This document shows, one piece after another, positions 1 to 11,134 of a stretch of DNA of 42,022 nucleotides. Within the stretch, counting starts at the first letter, position 1. The number at the start of each line of letters is the position of its first letter. The notes beneath the pieces were generated by a model. The model worked only from the letters and a program-made list of their open reading frames with translations, made no database searches and had not been told where the DNA came from. Both the position numbers and the translations under genes were made by a program. This DNA is from Chondrus crispus (lineage: Eukaryota > Rhodophyta > Florideophyceae > Gigartinales > Gigartinaceae), in contig NW_005179367.1 in NCBI RefSeq assembly GCF_000350225.1, positions 1 through 42,022 on the forward strand. The letters run 5' to 3'.

Positions 1-233
1 GGCATACGTGCCACGCCGCGTGAGCGTGTGGCAAGTGAACAGCCTGCGCGCTGCCCAAAAACGGATCGCTCGCCATCTTCTCTTGCAACTCCCCCAGTCG
101 TTCTTCTCTTCCTCCTCCCGCCTTCACCCCTAGAGGCGGATTTGGGTGGTGATATTTACGCTTCCTATCCGCATCATTACTGCACTCGCCCACATCTTAT
201 CCATTTTCAAGTCCTGCAGTGGTCCCCGCCGCA

Positions 234-828
234 ATGGAAGCTGCAGAGTTGTCCCGCGAGACGCCGTCGCCGCCTCGACCTTCTTCCTCTCTCCTCTCCT
301 CCGAACCCCTCGATACGAAAATGGCTGATGAAAGTGAGAGCAAGCCGGAGACACCCTTTGAAACACCTGCTCAAAGAAGGCAGCGTGTTCGGAACGCCGC
401 GTTGAAGAAGGCCTCGGAAATCGTTAAAAACGAGAGGAGACCAGTGGGACCCAAAAAGAGACGATTCTGCAAAGACAAAAAGTGCGTATTGCACGCTCTT
501 TGCTGCTAATCTGCCCTTTACCATGGTGGAGAAGTCATTTCAGGATGCATTCGAGGCATATGGCCCTGTGGCAACTGTTATGCCATTAGATCGAGAGGGA
601 GTTTTGAGAGACTACACATTTGTTGAGTTTGAACGAGAACGCGATATGAAGATTGCATAGCGAGAAGCAAACCGGATGAGGTCAGGAGGCCATGGCATTC
701 TGGTAGATGTGGAAAGGGGTCGAACTGTTAACGGTTGGCTGCCAAACAGGCTAGACGATCCGAACAATGTGTGCACGAGCAAGCGACGGAGTGAGAGGAG
801 GGAGGCAAGGCCGAGACTAAAACATTAA
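234..828 (+). pseudogene. U1 snRNP 70K-like fragment, copy A (frameshift plus stop)
   Basis: U1-70K binds stem-loop I of U1 snRNA through an RRM. An ATG at 234 opens a frame ending KKASEIVKNERRPVGPKK, which resembles the basic helix before the U1-70K RRM. Around 470-490 the homology moves to another frame that reads TLFAANLPF (RNP2-like), then YTFVEFERERDM (RNP1-like), then ILVDVERGRTVNGWLPNRL, the typical U1-70K segment after the RRM. That second frame has a TAG at 658-660 and ends at 826-828. With a frameshift and an in-frame stop it should not give a working protein. An unrecognised intron could explain the frame change but not the TAG. The identity is fairly secure because of the VDVERGRTV block. 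Confidence 0.75.
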
Positions 829-1035
829 GCGACAGGCTCTGAGAAGATGCCATGTCTTCTTCCTATACAAATATTTTATGCCCCATCAAGGCGAATTTAC
901 ATCTACTTGTGTGAGCCTTTCCAACTAGTCACGCACTTCATCAACATGCTGTACGTAATAATTGGCTGAAGTGCTCTTCCGTTCAACTGTACATGTGTGA
1001 ACACTAATATTCTTCCCGTCAGCATTGCGATATAT

Positions 1036-1305
1036 TTATTTAAACATGTCTTCATCGGTTCGGTCGTCACCAATAGAACAAACCCAGTCCGGCGTCTCAC
1101 CCTCGACATCGAAGCGTCTCAACACTTCAGCCACTGCTGCTCCTTTGTGCACCCCTCGCGGTCGAACGTAAAGGAGTTTTTGCCCCATCAAGACCTCCAT
1201 CGGACTGCCGTGTAGCACCTCCTCGAGCGCTTGCCGAGCATCATGTGCTCGACTGACTGCGAGATTGCATATAGCTGGCATCTCTGAAATGCCAGCTATA
1301 TGCAA
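1036..1305 (-). pseudogene. Trehalose-phosphatase domain fragment, copy A
   Basis: The translation contains GVHKGAAVAEVLRRF and VCSIGDDRTDEDMF, the two late HAD-type motifs of trehalose-6-phosphate phosphatase domains (lysine motif and the acidic GDDxTDEDMF motif). This domain removes phosphate from trehalose 6-phosphate and often follows a synthase domain. Only about 80 residues are present. The frame stops right after DEDMFK, and the N-terminal catalytic DxDxT region is absent. Its 5' end runs into the hairpin at 1261-1309, which contains an inverted copy of its own coding bases. It is an isolated fragment, not a gene. Confidence 0.75.
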
Positions 1306-1309
1306 TCTC
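1261..1309. repeat. Perfect hairpin, 21-bp arms, at edge of repeat copy A
   Basis: The arms at 1261-1281 and 1289-1309 are exact reverse complements separated by seven bases. The left arm is coding sequence of the trehalose-phosphatase fragment; the right arm is an inverted copy of it. The direct repeat ends just beyond, at 1316. Confidence 0.95.
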
Positions 1310-1438
1310 TTTCTGCCACAAGAAGGTGGTAGGTGTGCTTACTACCGAGTCCTGTGATCTGTCACACACCGCTAAGATAGTCGATTGAGATTGTTTGGAT
1401 CAGGTTGAGAGGCTATCGATTCGCGAAGAGCATGTCAG

Positions 1439-2850
1439 TTATATAGTGAAGTAGATGAAAGCCTCGGCCCCGTCCCTTCGTTTCAGACAGCTTCTGGAGG
1501 GTCTCAAGTCTGAAGCCGCGCGCTGATCCCTTTGCTGTTCCAGCTTTAAGAAATTAACGACGGTCAGAATTGCGACCAACACTTTCTCAAAGCGTTTCGA
1601 CTGTAGGACTATCTCTTGAACAATCTCGTTGAGATCGGCGGCACGCCCAAGCAAGTCTGCATCTTCCACGCTATACTTCTCTTCATATCACTCCAGAGCT
1701 TGGTCGGAAAAGTCGTCTATGGAGACACCCTCAGGTGGTTCCAAGTATTCGAAGAATAGGTCGACACCGAAGTCATCAATTGTCTCAAACTTAGTCGCGA
1801 GGGGTGGGGCCATTCGACATCCTGAAAGCACACGAAGTGATACGGAGGTTGGAGGAAGCCTGTGTGACCTGTAGTTGTAAAAGGTGGTTTGGTGTCGTCG
1901 GAAATAGGGACCCAGTGCTCGAATACAAGAACGATATCGCCTGAAATGACCTCGTTGGTGGCCAATGAATCATAACCTGTACCAATCATGGCATGGTTTC
2001 CCAGACCATTGTCCTCTTGCAGAATAGTGGTGCGCTCTTTGGTCTCGTTCCGACCTGCTTGAAATATGCGTACAATGGGATTCCAGGGCTGGTCATCAAT
2101 CTTGACAGTTCCCTGGACGAGAATCTTTGCTATTTGTATGGGGCGGTTGTTGGGGAGGACGGGGCGGATTCGCAGCATTGTGAAGAATCGTAAATATTGT
2201 TACAAGGTGGGAACGCTTGTGATATCTTGCTCCATTTGACGCTCTGAGCACATCCCTGACTTCTTGACGAGATTCATGAAATGATCAAGGGCGTCGACAC
2301 CATTCTTGTAGATACTGAAGTAGGTCAGGTAGGCGCGGGCGACAAGGGCAACGGCAGTGAGAGGCAGATAGCGGTCGGAGACTGCGTTGCGAGCGATGAT
2401 GATAACAATGTTCTGGGAGCCCATCTCCAACCCCTGCGCGAGCCATTAGTAGGGTGCACAGACAATCTCAAAGACGGAGGACAAGGAAGGGGCGAGATAG
2501 TACGGACCGAGATGGCTGGTGGTGGTAACGACGACGCCGGGGAGGATATCGGTCATCCATGGCTCCTGACCTTGGGCGCCGACGTCGAGGACGAGAGCGC
2601 GTCGGGTTTCGCCATACTTCTTGTACGCCTGCTGCAGAGCGACTTTCCAATCTGAGACAAAGGTGTACTCCTCGTAGAGAGCAATTAAGACGCCATCGGA
2701 AAGCTCTATGATTTTGCGCGGCCTCGGCTTCTTATAAAAGGTGACTACTGTGCTGGGTACGAATTTCCCATTCCCTACGTCCAAAAACCTTTCCTTGTAT
2801 ATTCGTTTATTTTTGGGGCGCGTGCAGTGCAGTGTCATGAGCGAACACAC
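1439..2850 (-). pseudogene. Formin-type PTEN-like/C2 region, broken
   Basis: Four minus-strand reading pieces line up in the order expected for the PTEN-like plus C2 module at the N-terminus of plant class II formins. They run from FVPSTVVTFYKKPRPRK (2850-2446), to SQNIVIIIARNAV and ALVARAYLTYFSIYKNGVDALDHF (2430-2200), to RPIQIAKILVQGTVKID and VISGDIVLVFEHW (2178-1717). A further C-terminal stretch follows in shifted frames to 1439. The phosphatase signature HCxxGxxR is absent (ARNAVSDR instead), as in formin, tensin and auxilin relatives, where this domain is a membrane-binding module. A single-base slip at a CCCC run near 1805, a stop near 1690 and missing FH1/FH2 domains mark it as a fragment. 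Tensin or auxilin origin is the alternative. Confidence 0.5.
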
Positions 2851-2902
2851 AGCCGCTCACAGCATAACATGCATCAATGTCTGGTAAATACCCGGAGGGT
2901 GT

Positions 2903-5133
2903 TCAACATTCTCCAAATGGGTCTAGTGCTTCCCTAGTAAGGCGCTGGACAACATCCGGAATCTTACCGGTCGTGTTCAAGTCTGGAAAGTAAACGAGAA
3001 CTGCCGCAGAGGGTATATCACTCTGTGATTGATCGTTTTGTTTCATCGGGGCGTAACGCCCAGTGTAGCATAAGCTTCCTCCTTTCTGTCCCTGTACAAG
3101 TTCGAACCACCGCACAGTTAAAACGATATTGTTGCTATTTGCATTCTCAACATGTTCAATTCTTCCCAACCAAAATGGTGTCACTTCGGTCACGTTTGAT
3201 CCGCAATTCACAGTCACCATGCTGCCCCTATCATATGAGCACGTGTCCTCCAGTGCCAATTCGGTTTCCGAATCATCATGTGATGCCTCAACTTCGCCGC
3301 AATCATCGCAAAAAGAAGCAAAATGCTGGAAGTCCCACTCCGGCGGGGCGGACTCTTTGCTTTCCATTGAGTCTATTTCAGAAAGAAGTGATAAAACATT
3401 TTCTCTGCATCCAATTCTATTCTCTGTCACATTTATGCGCTTGCCATACGTGCTGATGTCAACTTTGGAGGGCTTATTTGTTTGTATGACTGGTGCTTTT
3501 CTCATATCTGGAACAAAATGGAGGAAAGAACCAATGAATCCTTCGGTTCTATCAAGTTTTTGAAGCGCTTCCCTCTTTTCCACCATTTTGTACCCGACCA
3601 GGCAGGTAACATGAGCACCACCTCCTTCGAGCTCATGAGAATCATCCCGCTCGAAGACAAACTTTCTGAACGCGAGCATGTTGTTGATTCTCGACGCAAC
3701 TGCACTTTGTTTATCACAGGCACCTGAAAAATTGTTCATCCCAGAGACGCGGCTAGCGTGTATGTTGTTTTGTACTGACGCGGAGTTTCCCCCTTGACTT
3801 TCAACAATGTGCCTGTGAAGTTCCGAAACACAGGCTGTATTCTTATCCCGCATGAAGACAGAAATTCGGCTGAATCGGCGGTCAATGTCCTCATGTGTGT
3901 GCCCAACCGGTAAAAAGTTAACAAAAATGCGGTTGAAGAGCCCTTTATGCACCATGTAATCACAAAACGCAAAAAAGAAGCGATTCTTGTTGTCTTTTGA
4001 TGTATTATCCAGCTGAACATTCAGCTCTTTCGGAAAACAACTCATACCTTGAGCTCTTTTTGCATCTCGCAACAGAAACAGTGAGCGACATAGCGCATCA
4101 ATTGTCTGATTCGCACCTGAGGGGATGTTGCGGGCTGACGTGAAAAAACCAACCAAATGCTGTCCAGAAAGTGCCCCGTGATAGCAAACACCAGTGACCT
4201 TCTGCTTTAGAGGCTTGCCCGTATCTCTTTTTGTCGTCGTGTAGAAGCGCGGTAGTCCAAACTTCGCCTGGTCGGCCCCGTCAATAATTACAGAAAGAAT
4301 TTCCTGGGGCCTTTCAATTGCGTTTGACTGAATGAGTCTATATTGTGCTCGCTCAGAGTGGATTTGCTGCAGATGTGCGCGGAATCCTTTCTTAAGTTTT
4401 TCTCTAGATTTTTCATATCCTGTTTTCCTAGCAATTGACATCAGACCCTCTTTAAAGCTTGTGCACGTGTCACAAACGGAAAAGCCGTGTCTTCGTCTAC
4501 AATTGATATGTGAGGCATACCGTTTCCAAGTTTCGTAAAAGTGAGAAGAAGAGCACGCTCGACGGCCATACATCCCTTCATTTTCTCGAAACAGCGTGTA
4601 AACCAGGTATTTATTTCCATGTGGGAGGTGCCGCTCGATGCTGTGCGGCATTTGATCTCCAAGATCGTCTGCCAGGGCTCGCAGGAATGAAATCACCGAG
4701 GATTTTTTAGTTGAGCTCCCATCCGATCCCCCATTCTCCCGGGGAGGCAGGAAGCGTTCGCTGAAGGTAGTTGCATGACATTGGAAATCATGGTCCTTGA
4801 CACGTCCAGAGTGTCAATCACCATTCTCCAACAAACCTGCCAGCCGTCACAGTAGAAGTATCGCCGTGAGCGCTGTGGATCCAGAACGATTAGATCGACG
4901 AGGCGTGCCTTTCTTTCATCACGAGAAATTGACAGGAAATTCTCTCGCATTGACCTACACTTCTCTGTACCGACTTCGAAGACGCAAAGACGCTTGCAAC
5001 AGCGTTTTGGCATCCAATTGTTGATATTCATGATGGATTGGCGTCGTGTCTTCTGTAATCGCGACTTCAATGATTTACGGTTGAGCGCGATTGGAACTTC
5101 TGATAGGGGAGGAGGATCGTCTAAGGTCGTCAT
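2903..5133 (-). CDS. DUF7869-type transposase-like protein (one frameshift)
   Basis: Two minus-strand frames make one protein of about 740 residues: 5133-4693 is the N-terminal part, and the frame ending at 2903 carries the rest. The second frame has no in-frame ATG at its 5' end, and its sequence upstream of 4696 still reads sensibly (SERFLPPRENGG), so a one-base slip or tiny intron near 4740-4790 is likely. The N-part has a Cys cluster (KRCCKRLC) followed by a conserved helical region. The C-part has an RNase H-like core: IDGADQAKF (near 4280), QLDNTSKDNKN (near 4000) and VGHTHEDIDRRFSR (near 3890). These are hallmarks of the DUF7869 family, widespread in protist and algal repetitive elements and thought to be transposase-like. 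A divergent partner gene starts about 680 bp away. Catalytic activity is inferred, not shown. Confidence 0.65.
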
Positions 5134-5815
5134 GATATCGCTGTATGTGAAGGTTCAACGCTTCAGGTAGTAATGACGCACCTGCAAGTATGGACTGTGT
5201 GCAAGCACGCACTGCGGTGTGGGATCAAGAATGTGCAGCCGAACGACTACATATCCCGTACTGGTATTCAGCTGGAAGCCAAAAGTCAGCAGCTCGGATC
5301 ACTGTGGTCTGTTTTCAAAATAGTAGATGTCAGGAAACTATATCAGATTCCTCTGCTGTGCTTTTAATTTTTTTTCTGAAGGTTACACTTCGAAGTGTTT
5401 ATCAAAGTCCTTTTCTACGCCTGTCAAATGCCTTGACAGTGACAAATATTTGCCTTTACCAAGCAAGTATTGCGATTCCTACGCAAAACATTTCGTCAAA
5501 AGACGCGAAATCATGGTAGAGCAACAGGAATTTGTTCAAGTGGGTGACTGATATCTATATCATCTGCCTTACCCCTAACCTTCCCGAAACTCTCACATTC
5601 GATCGACCTGTTCAAATGTTTGAACTCAATGTTCAAATCTTCGGAATGAGCGGTGATTCTCTCATTCGCCTACGATGGTTTTTGTGCCTACACAAAACAA
5701 CATTCTAAACAATTGCCCCGTACCCGAAGCCTTTGCTGAAGTCACAAGACTGGCGGCATTGCCTTTTACGATAGCCAAATCCTACAACTAAAGCGAGGCA
5801 GAAAGTACTGCAGTC
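5134..5815. other. Intergenic gap of the divergent gene pair
   Basis: This gap lies between the 5' ends of the two divergent genes and is AT-rich. The short frames in it do not resemble proteins. Near 5610-5640 the motif TTCAAATGTTTGAA occurs, with a further GTTCAAAT close by. A shared two-way promoter is plausible from the layout, but I see no clear TATA box. Confidence 0.4.
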
Positions 5816-8156
5816 ATGAAGGTTTCAGGAAGTGAGGTTACGAGTGATACTGTGACTGAATACGTCGATCCGCGTAAAATTGTCAATCTCTGGTACTCCA
5901 GGCCAATTCTTCCTCGAGATGAAGATATTGTCAGAGAAGGGTTTCTGCAAAATGGATACATCAGCAGTTATCTCATATCATGTCGAGTGGCTACTGTTCC
6001 TGAAATACAGCTACTCTTTGAGAGAGCCACATTGCTACACGCCTGAAAAGGCATCAGAAGTGGCACGAGCAGTGATAAGAGAAGAGACAGATGGACGCGC
6101 TGGAGGGTATCGCTTTTGTTATGATGGACACATCCGCAAAAGAGTAGCGGTACAGCTAATGGAGGACGGGGTTTTGATGAAGGATTTCAAGTTGAAAGGT
6201 GAATTGGTAATGTCGATGCCAGCCCAAGATGAGATTGCGTATGGACTTTCGAGAAATGCTCTTCACTCTTTCTGTGTCCCGCTGTCTTTCCTCGCAACGC
6301 TCCTACGCTGCCACGAATACGACGTTGAACTGAATACCTGGTTGAGCCAAAGGCGGCAAAAATGTTTATCAGCGACCGAAGTTGCCCGTTGCCTGGTGTC
6401 AAGTACTGCAAGAGGGGTTCAGGATGACAAAGTTATGAGCAAACAGACTGAAACCAAGCGCCAAATCTTGGGAGTTGCTCGCAAGCTTCCTATTTCTACA
6501 GTTGACTACTTACGGGATTTCATGTGCAATGATGATGGAGGCTTGCAAGTTGCGTTCACATTGGCAAATTTGCGAGCAATTCCCAAAAGAGTGACGGCAG
6601 AGGAATATTTAATGTTGGTGAAACGATTTATCAGGTATTATCAAGATTGCTTGCCTTCTCCGAAGCCGCTTCTCCCCAAAGATGTTTCGACACAGTTGGT
6701 GCAGTTACGCCAAGCAATTAAAGAGCTTGAAAAATTCAAAACCCTTTGTGATTACGACGAAATCCCGAATGAGATGACCACAATTGCAGAAAGAATGACG
6801 TGTACACAGCTGCTGGATATCCAAATGCAGGAACATGCGTTCAGCAAGCACCTTATACAACCACTTGAAACTGCTTGCAGAAATCTGGTGCCAAATGGGA
6901 CTAACCATTTGGAAATCGCCCGAAAAAGATTACAAAAAATACCTCAAGAGAACAGTGAGCACTCAGATACACATAAACATCCTGCGATTGATTCAGACAC
7001 TGAACTATCATCTCCAGGTACCTCAGAGAATGGAAGCTCAAAAGACGGTGAAGATGAGGGCTCTGCGGCCAAAGCATCCCTCTTATCGCACAGTCAATAC
7101 TCAGGCGGGCCCTGTGAACGGCACAATGAGAGACCAGTTGAATCAGTTGCAGAGGCAGCGTCAGTAATTGAGGCATCTCAATTATTACCGGTTGGGTGGA
7201 AGATTGTGCAGGCTACACTTGAGGACTTCATGACACAACACGATGAGTGGAAAATGGTGCAGGGGAAAGCCGATATGGTCATGACTGTTCTACAAGATGA
7301 TGAATCTAATGAGGACCGCCTGAAACAGGTTGTACGTCACTGCGGTATGGCGATGAAACAGAGCGGCGTGTGCTATATCGTGTGCAATTTTATTCACTTC
7401 TCGAAGCTTTTTTCAGTTGTATGTGCGGAGGGCATGGAAATGATGAAGCATCCCATGCTTTACATACAAGATCCGTCAACAATCAAGAGAAAGACATTAT
7501 CACAGCACCCTCAAGAGTCAGGCTTCATCGCAGCAGTATTCTGGAGATCACCAGATCGCAGGCAAAAGCATCATTACTCATTTGCAAAAGGTTACAGAAG
7601 CTCAACCCATCCGTCGTGGGTGAACTGTGTCACAAACGTACAACAATCGCGAAATCCCCTCTGCTGTGAACAAGGCAAAATCCTTAAAGTTAGAGACATT
7701 GAAAAGGATCTCAGTGTATCTATTCTCGAGCAATGGTGCAAACCTGCAGGTATCTGTTATAATCCTAGAGCAGGCTCTATGTCCATGGGTTTGGCATGTT
7801 TGGACTTAGGTATCCAATACGTCGCGTTAGAACATGACTCGGAAATTTTCAAAGCGGCAAAAAGGAGGTTAGTCGCATCTGTTCAAGACCAAGCCTTCAA
7901 GCGAAGGAAACTGGAGCGATGTACTCGGAGAGGAATAAAGGAAACCGACAACGAAAAGGAGAAAGAAGGAATGTCCTGTGGGATTGGGGAGAAGCATTGT
8001 CGCTTTCCGGGATTGAAAACTTCGTTTTCGTGCACAGCATGCGGCGTAGGAATGCATGACCTATGTGACTGGGCCAAAATCGTGAGAAACATAAGCGTCG
8101 AGTTACGAGAAATGGTTGCGGTTTGCTCGGAGAAGTGCCTTGCATTGGAGAAATGA
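5816..8156 (+). CDS. ParB-like + degenerate DNA methyltransferase + zinc-finger protein
   Basis: An ATG at 5816 opens a short frame containing VDPRKIVNLWYSRPILPRDE and then IVREGFLQNGY, which resembles the start of ParB-type domains. That frame stops at 6046, while the long frame (first ATG 5919, stop 8156) takes over at about 6000-6045; a one-base slip probably joins them. A long middle part follows, then an acidic Ser-rich linker. Next is a domain shaped like beta-class N4/N6 DNA methyltransferases: ADMVMTVLQDD where the DPPY-type motif IV is expected, SGVCYIVCNF, then YNPRAGSMSMGLACLDLGI and YVALEHDSEIFKAAKRRL, resembling the SAM-binding motif I. The C-terminus has a C..C/H zinc cluster (CTACGVGMHDLC, later CSEKC). 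The missing DPPY suggests binding without catalysis. It pairs divergently with the DUF7869-type gene. Confidence 0.55.
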
Positions 8157-8466
8157 GTCCATTTCTTCGAAATGGCCGTCTCTTTGGTCCTACATCTACC
8201 CTACATTACATCAGCAAGCTGCAGTTGACAGCGGCGGTGTCATGTTTGTTGATTCGAACAAACGCCGCGTGAGAGGGTTTGTTGCTGTTCTTCGTAGCCT
8301 TCAAGATTTTCTGGAAGCCGTGGACACTTTACGCGAGATGTCATGGACAAGCTCTCTCCTAAGTCCAAAAGATGGAATCCTTCATATCGTCTTGCAACCC
8401 ATTCTTCGATCTGACATAATATTGATAAAAGATACCGCGCGCGGATCGCAAGCCCTTATAAAATGA
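8157..8466 (+). pseudogene. MSH6-like fragment
   Basis: Directly after the methyltransferase-like gene, a plus-strand stretch reads GGVMFVDSNKRRVRGFVAVLR and then FLEAVDTLREMSW. This resembles the MutS lever region of eukaryotic MSH6, where plant proteins have a similar LYED..KK.V..F.STLRG pattern. MSH6 recognises mismatches with MSH2. Only about 60-90 residues match, with no ATPase Walker motif and no own start codon, so this is a captured piece at best. A 7-bp inverted repeat (CCATTTC/GAAATGG) at its start may mark the end of the upstream element. The assignment rests on one short block and is uncertain. Confidence 0.4.
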
Positions 8467-8680
8467 CAAGGGCAACGGCGCCTTCTTCGTCTTTTCAAAA
8501 ACTACCTGAGGCAGACACCGGACAATGTTGCCTTCAGTCATTCTCCGGGCAACTGAACAAGAACACAAACCACAGTTTCGCAGTTCGACATGGCCAAATC
8601 GTGCGGAACGAGACTACAAGAGTAGCGCTAAACTCCCTAGCAGAAAAATGAATAATTTGGGAGTGCAGCTACAGTGAAAT
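8467..8680. other. Gap between two gene fragments
   Basis: A short open frame (8463-8651) has no family resemblance that I can recognise. Nothing else is supported here. Confidence 0.3.
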
Positions 8681-9620
8681 GTGATATTTTTAGCATATTT
8701 GAGTCAGAGTGCTCTACCCTCATCCCAAGAGCACACTCCCCCGTGTTCACACATCATCGGCGCCCTGGATACCATTGCCCCCGCCGTGCCCCCGCTCGAC
8801 CACGGGCCCGATTCCGCTGCCCTCGGCCTCCCGCTCGCCCTGTTCGGACACGGCGATCGCGTCATTCTCCAGCCGTACGCCTCACTGCCGCTCGTGGCAG
8901 AGCTCATTCCGAATCAATCTAGGAGGGCCTGCCGTATAGGCACGTCGCATAACGTGGGCTTGCAACTCTCGTCGACCGCCGCCTCGGCCGCAAAGAAGGC
9001 CGCCGCCGCGAAGACGGAGTCTCCGCTCGTGCAGACTGCCCACGCATTTTTGCAAAAGTCTAGCTCCACGCCGACGCGGCCTTCGGGGAAGCCCACGCCC
9101 AAGTAGCAGACGCCGATTCGCGGCTCGAAGAGCTCTTCTGTCCCAGTGTCGTCGACGCCGTCGCCGGGGAATGGAGACACTTGTTGTTTGTCTACGCCCG
9201 GGAAACCGTCCCCGGTTCCAAGCGCCCAGACGGCCTCCGCGGAACGGCAGAGTGCCTATTGTGGACGCACTGGTCAATTTGACGACGGGCAAGGTGTCGG
9301 TGTCGGGGAGTATCGACCCGCTGTGTCGCATTACGTGCGTCGAGCGGTGATTCATGCCCGACTTGACTTTTTCGGCGGGCACGTCGTCGGCGTCTGTCTC
9401 GTCGTCGGGGGCGTATGTCGGGCTGGATGACTACATTCGTAGACGGTTGCGTGAGTACCTGAATTTGCTTTCTGCAATCGGTGGCGTCGGTTGAGGGGGT
9501 GCTCGGGGGACCGTTAGGCGGCGAAACTTGGAGCTCTGAAATGGTCGACGAGATGAATGTCTCACAGTTTGAGCTGTACAATAAGCAGTTTGTCAAGACG
9601 TGGATGAAGGCACAGAGGCC
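8681..9620 (+). pseudogene. AVL9-like C-terminal fragment, multiply frameshifted
   Basis: AVL9 is a DENN-related protein of late secretory traffic. The first frame reads LGLPLALFGHG, then LQPYASLPLVAEL and IGTSHNV, matching the family pattern in which GMPLAIF, a PY core and a GATN-like turn follow each other. After a stop near 9106 the likeness resumes in another frame (IVDALVNLTTGKVSVSGSID, then YVGLDDYIRRRLREYL), which has an in-frame TGA near 9347. It shifts again near 9475 to end with FELYNKQFVKTWMKAQ, the typical closing segment. Three frames and two stops in under 1 kb make this a pseudogene fragment. The upstream two thirds of the protein are absent. Confidence 0.5.
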
Positions 9621-10099
9621 GGGAGCGCGACGGCTTCGAGCGGCACGGGCGAGCCGAGGACGCGCCGTTGCGACTGCAGGCTGGAAAGGGAGGCCAATTT
9701 TGGAGGGAGCGGGGGTGGGCGCGGTGTGGACGGTCGGGTCGCGAGCGGGCGTAGCGCTTGCGCGGCGGTATAGATACGGCAGCGGCGGCCGACGCGCCGG
9801 CGGCCGATGGCAAGCGCGCGGGCGACGCCAAACGGACGGGCGTCGGTGAGGTGGGCGGGCTACCCGGGCAGGAGCTGCAGCAGGCGTGGTCGAAGCGATG
9901 CGGGCGGGCGCAGTGACAAGCCCCCAGGGAGTCTCCGGGAATTAATTTTTGTGTCATAGTCATATTTTTCTTTTTGTACACTCGCTCTGCAGGCGGTCTG
10001 TGTCCAGCGCGCGGCACACCAACGCGCAGCGCAGCGCAACGGGATGTGATTTTTTATGTAATAAGGATATTTATTTCCATGGATCAGTATTATGACTCG
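9621..10099. other. GC-rich spacer before repeat copy B
   Basis: The first 300 bases are very GC-rich with Arg/Ala-rich frames and no recognisable protein; the last 150 are AT-richer. An ATG at 10079 reads into the repeat but gives no known protein. Nothing else is supported. Confidence 0.4.
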
Positions 10100-10332
10100 G
10101 GCATACGTGCCACGCCGCGTGAGCGTGTGGCAAGTGAACAGCCTGCGCTCTCCCCAAAAACGGATCGCTCGCCATCCTCTCTTGCACCTCCCCCAGTCGT
10201 TCTTCTCTTCCTTCTCCCGCCTTCACCCCTAGGGGCGGATTCGGGTGGTGATATTTACGCTTCCTATCCGCATCATCACTGCACTCGCCCACATCTTATC
10301 CATTTTCAAGTCCTGCAGTGGTCCCCGCCGCA

Positions 10333-10927
10333 ATGGAAGCTGCAGAGTTGTCCCGCGAGACACCGTCGCCGCCTCGACCTTCTTCCTCTCTCCTCTCCCC
10401 CGAACCCCTCGATACGAAAATGGCTGATGAAAGTGAGAGCAAGCCGGAGACACCCTTTGAAACACCTGCTCAAAGAAGGCGGCGTGTTCGGAACGCCGCG
10501 TTGAAGAAGGCCTCGGAAATCGTTAAAAACGAGAGGAGACCAGTGGGACCCAAAAAGCGACGATTCTGCAAAGACAAAAACTGCGTATCGCACGCTCTTT
10601 GCTGCTAATCTGCCCTTTACCATGGTGGAGAAGTCATTGCAGGATGCATTCGAGGCATATGGCCCTGTGGCAACTGTTATGCCATTAGATCGAGAGGGAG
10701 TTTTGAGAGACTACGCATTTGTTGAGTTTGAACGAGAACGCGATATGAAGATTGCATAGCGAGAAGCGAACCGGATGAGGTCAGGAGGCCATCGCATTCT
10801 GGTAGATGTGGAAAGGGGTCGAACTGTTAACGGTTGGCTGCCAAACAGGCTAGACGATCCGAACAATGTGTGCACGAGCAAGCGACGGAGTGAGAGGAGG
10901 GAGGCAAGGCCGAGACTAAAACATTAA
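10333..10927 (+). pseudogene. U1 snRNP 70K-like fragment, copy B
   Basis: Same organisation as copy A: a basic pre-RRM part from ATG 10333, a frame change near 10570-10590, then TLFAANLPF, YAFVEFERERDM and ILVDVERGRTV. The same in-frame TAG lies at 10757-10759. Because both copies share the frameshift and the stop, the gene was already broken before the repeat was duplicated. Copy B keeps YAFVEF, closer to canonical RNP1 than the YTFVEF of copy A. Confidence 0.75.
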
Positions 10928-11134
10928 GCGACAGGCTCTGAGAAGATGCGATGTCTTCTTCCTATACAAATATTTTATGCCCCATCAAGGCGAATTTACA
11001 TCTACTTGTGTGAGCCTTTCCAACTAGTCACGCACTTCATCAACATGCTGTACGTAATAATTGGCTGAAGTGCTCTTCCGTTCAACTGTACATGTGTGAA
11101 CACTAATATTCTTCCCGTCAGCATTGCGATATAT

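Larger units (their letters stand above)
1..1316. repeat. 1.3-kb direct repeat, copy A (cut by window edge)
   Basis: This stretch is repeated at 10100-11415 with a constant offset of 10099 and only scattered substitutions. It holds a U1-70K-like piece on plus and a trehalose-phosphatase piece on minus. Similarity stops abruptly six or seven bases after a perfect hairpin, at 1316 against 11415. The left edge is the window edge, so the real repeat may be longer. Copy A has a few changes that copy B lacks: copy B keeps an Arg codon just before the RRM segment reading ILVDVERG, where copy A has Gly, so neither copy is a simple parent of the other. Confidence 0.95.

Noticed and set aside
28..405. 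125-residue plus ORF over the U1-70K leader (and the 9974-10504 ORF in copy B)
   Set aside because: Out-of-frame reading through the untranslated leader and U1-70K codons; no resemblance to a protein family.
1261..1316. Helitron 3' end (hairpin near a terminus)
   Set aside because: The bases after the hairpin end TTCTGC and not CTRR, and no TC-start or Rep/helicase gene is visible.
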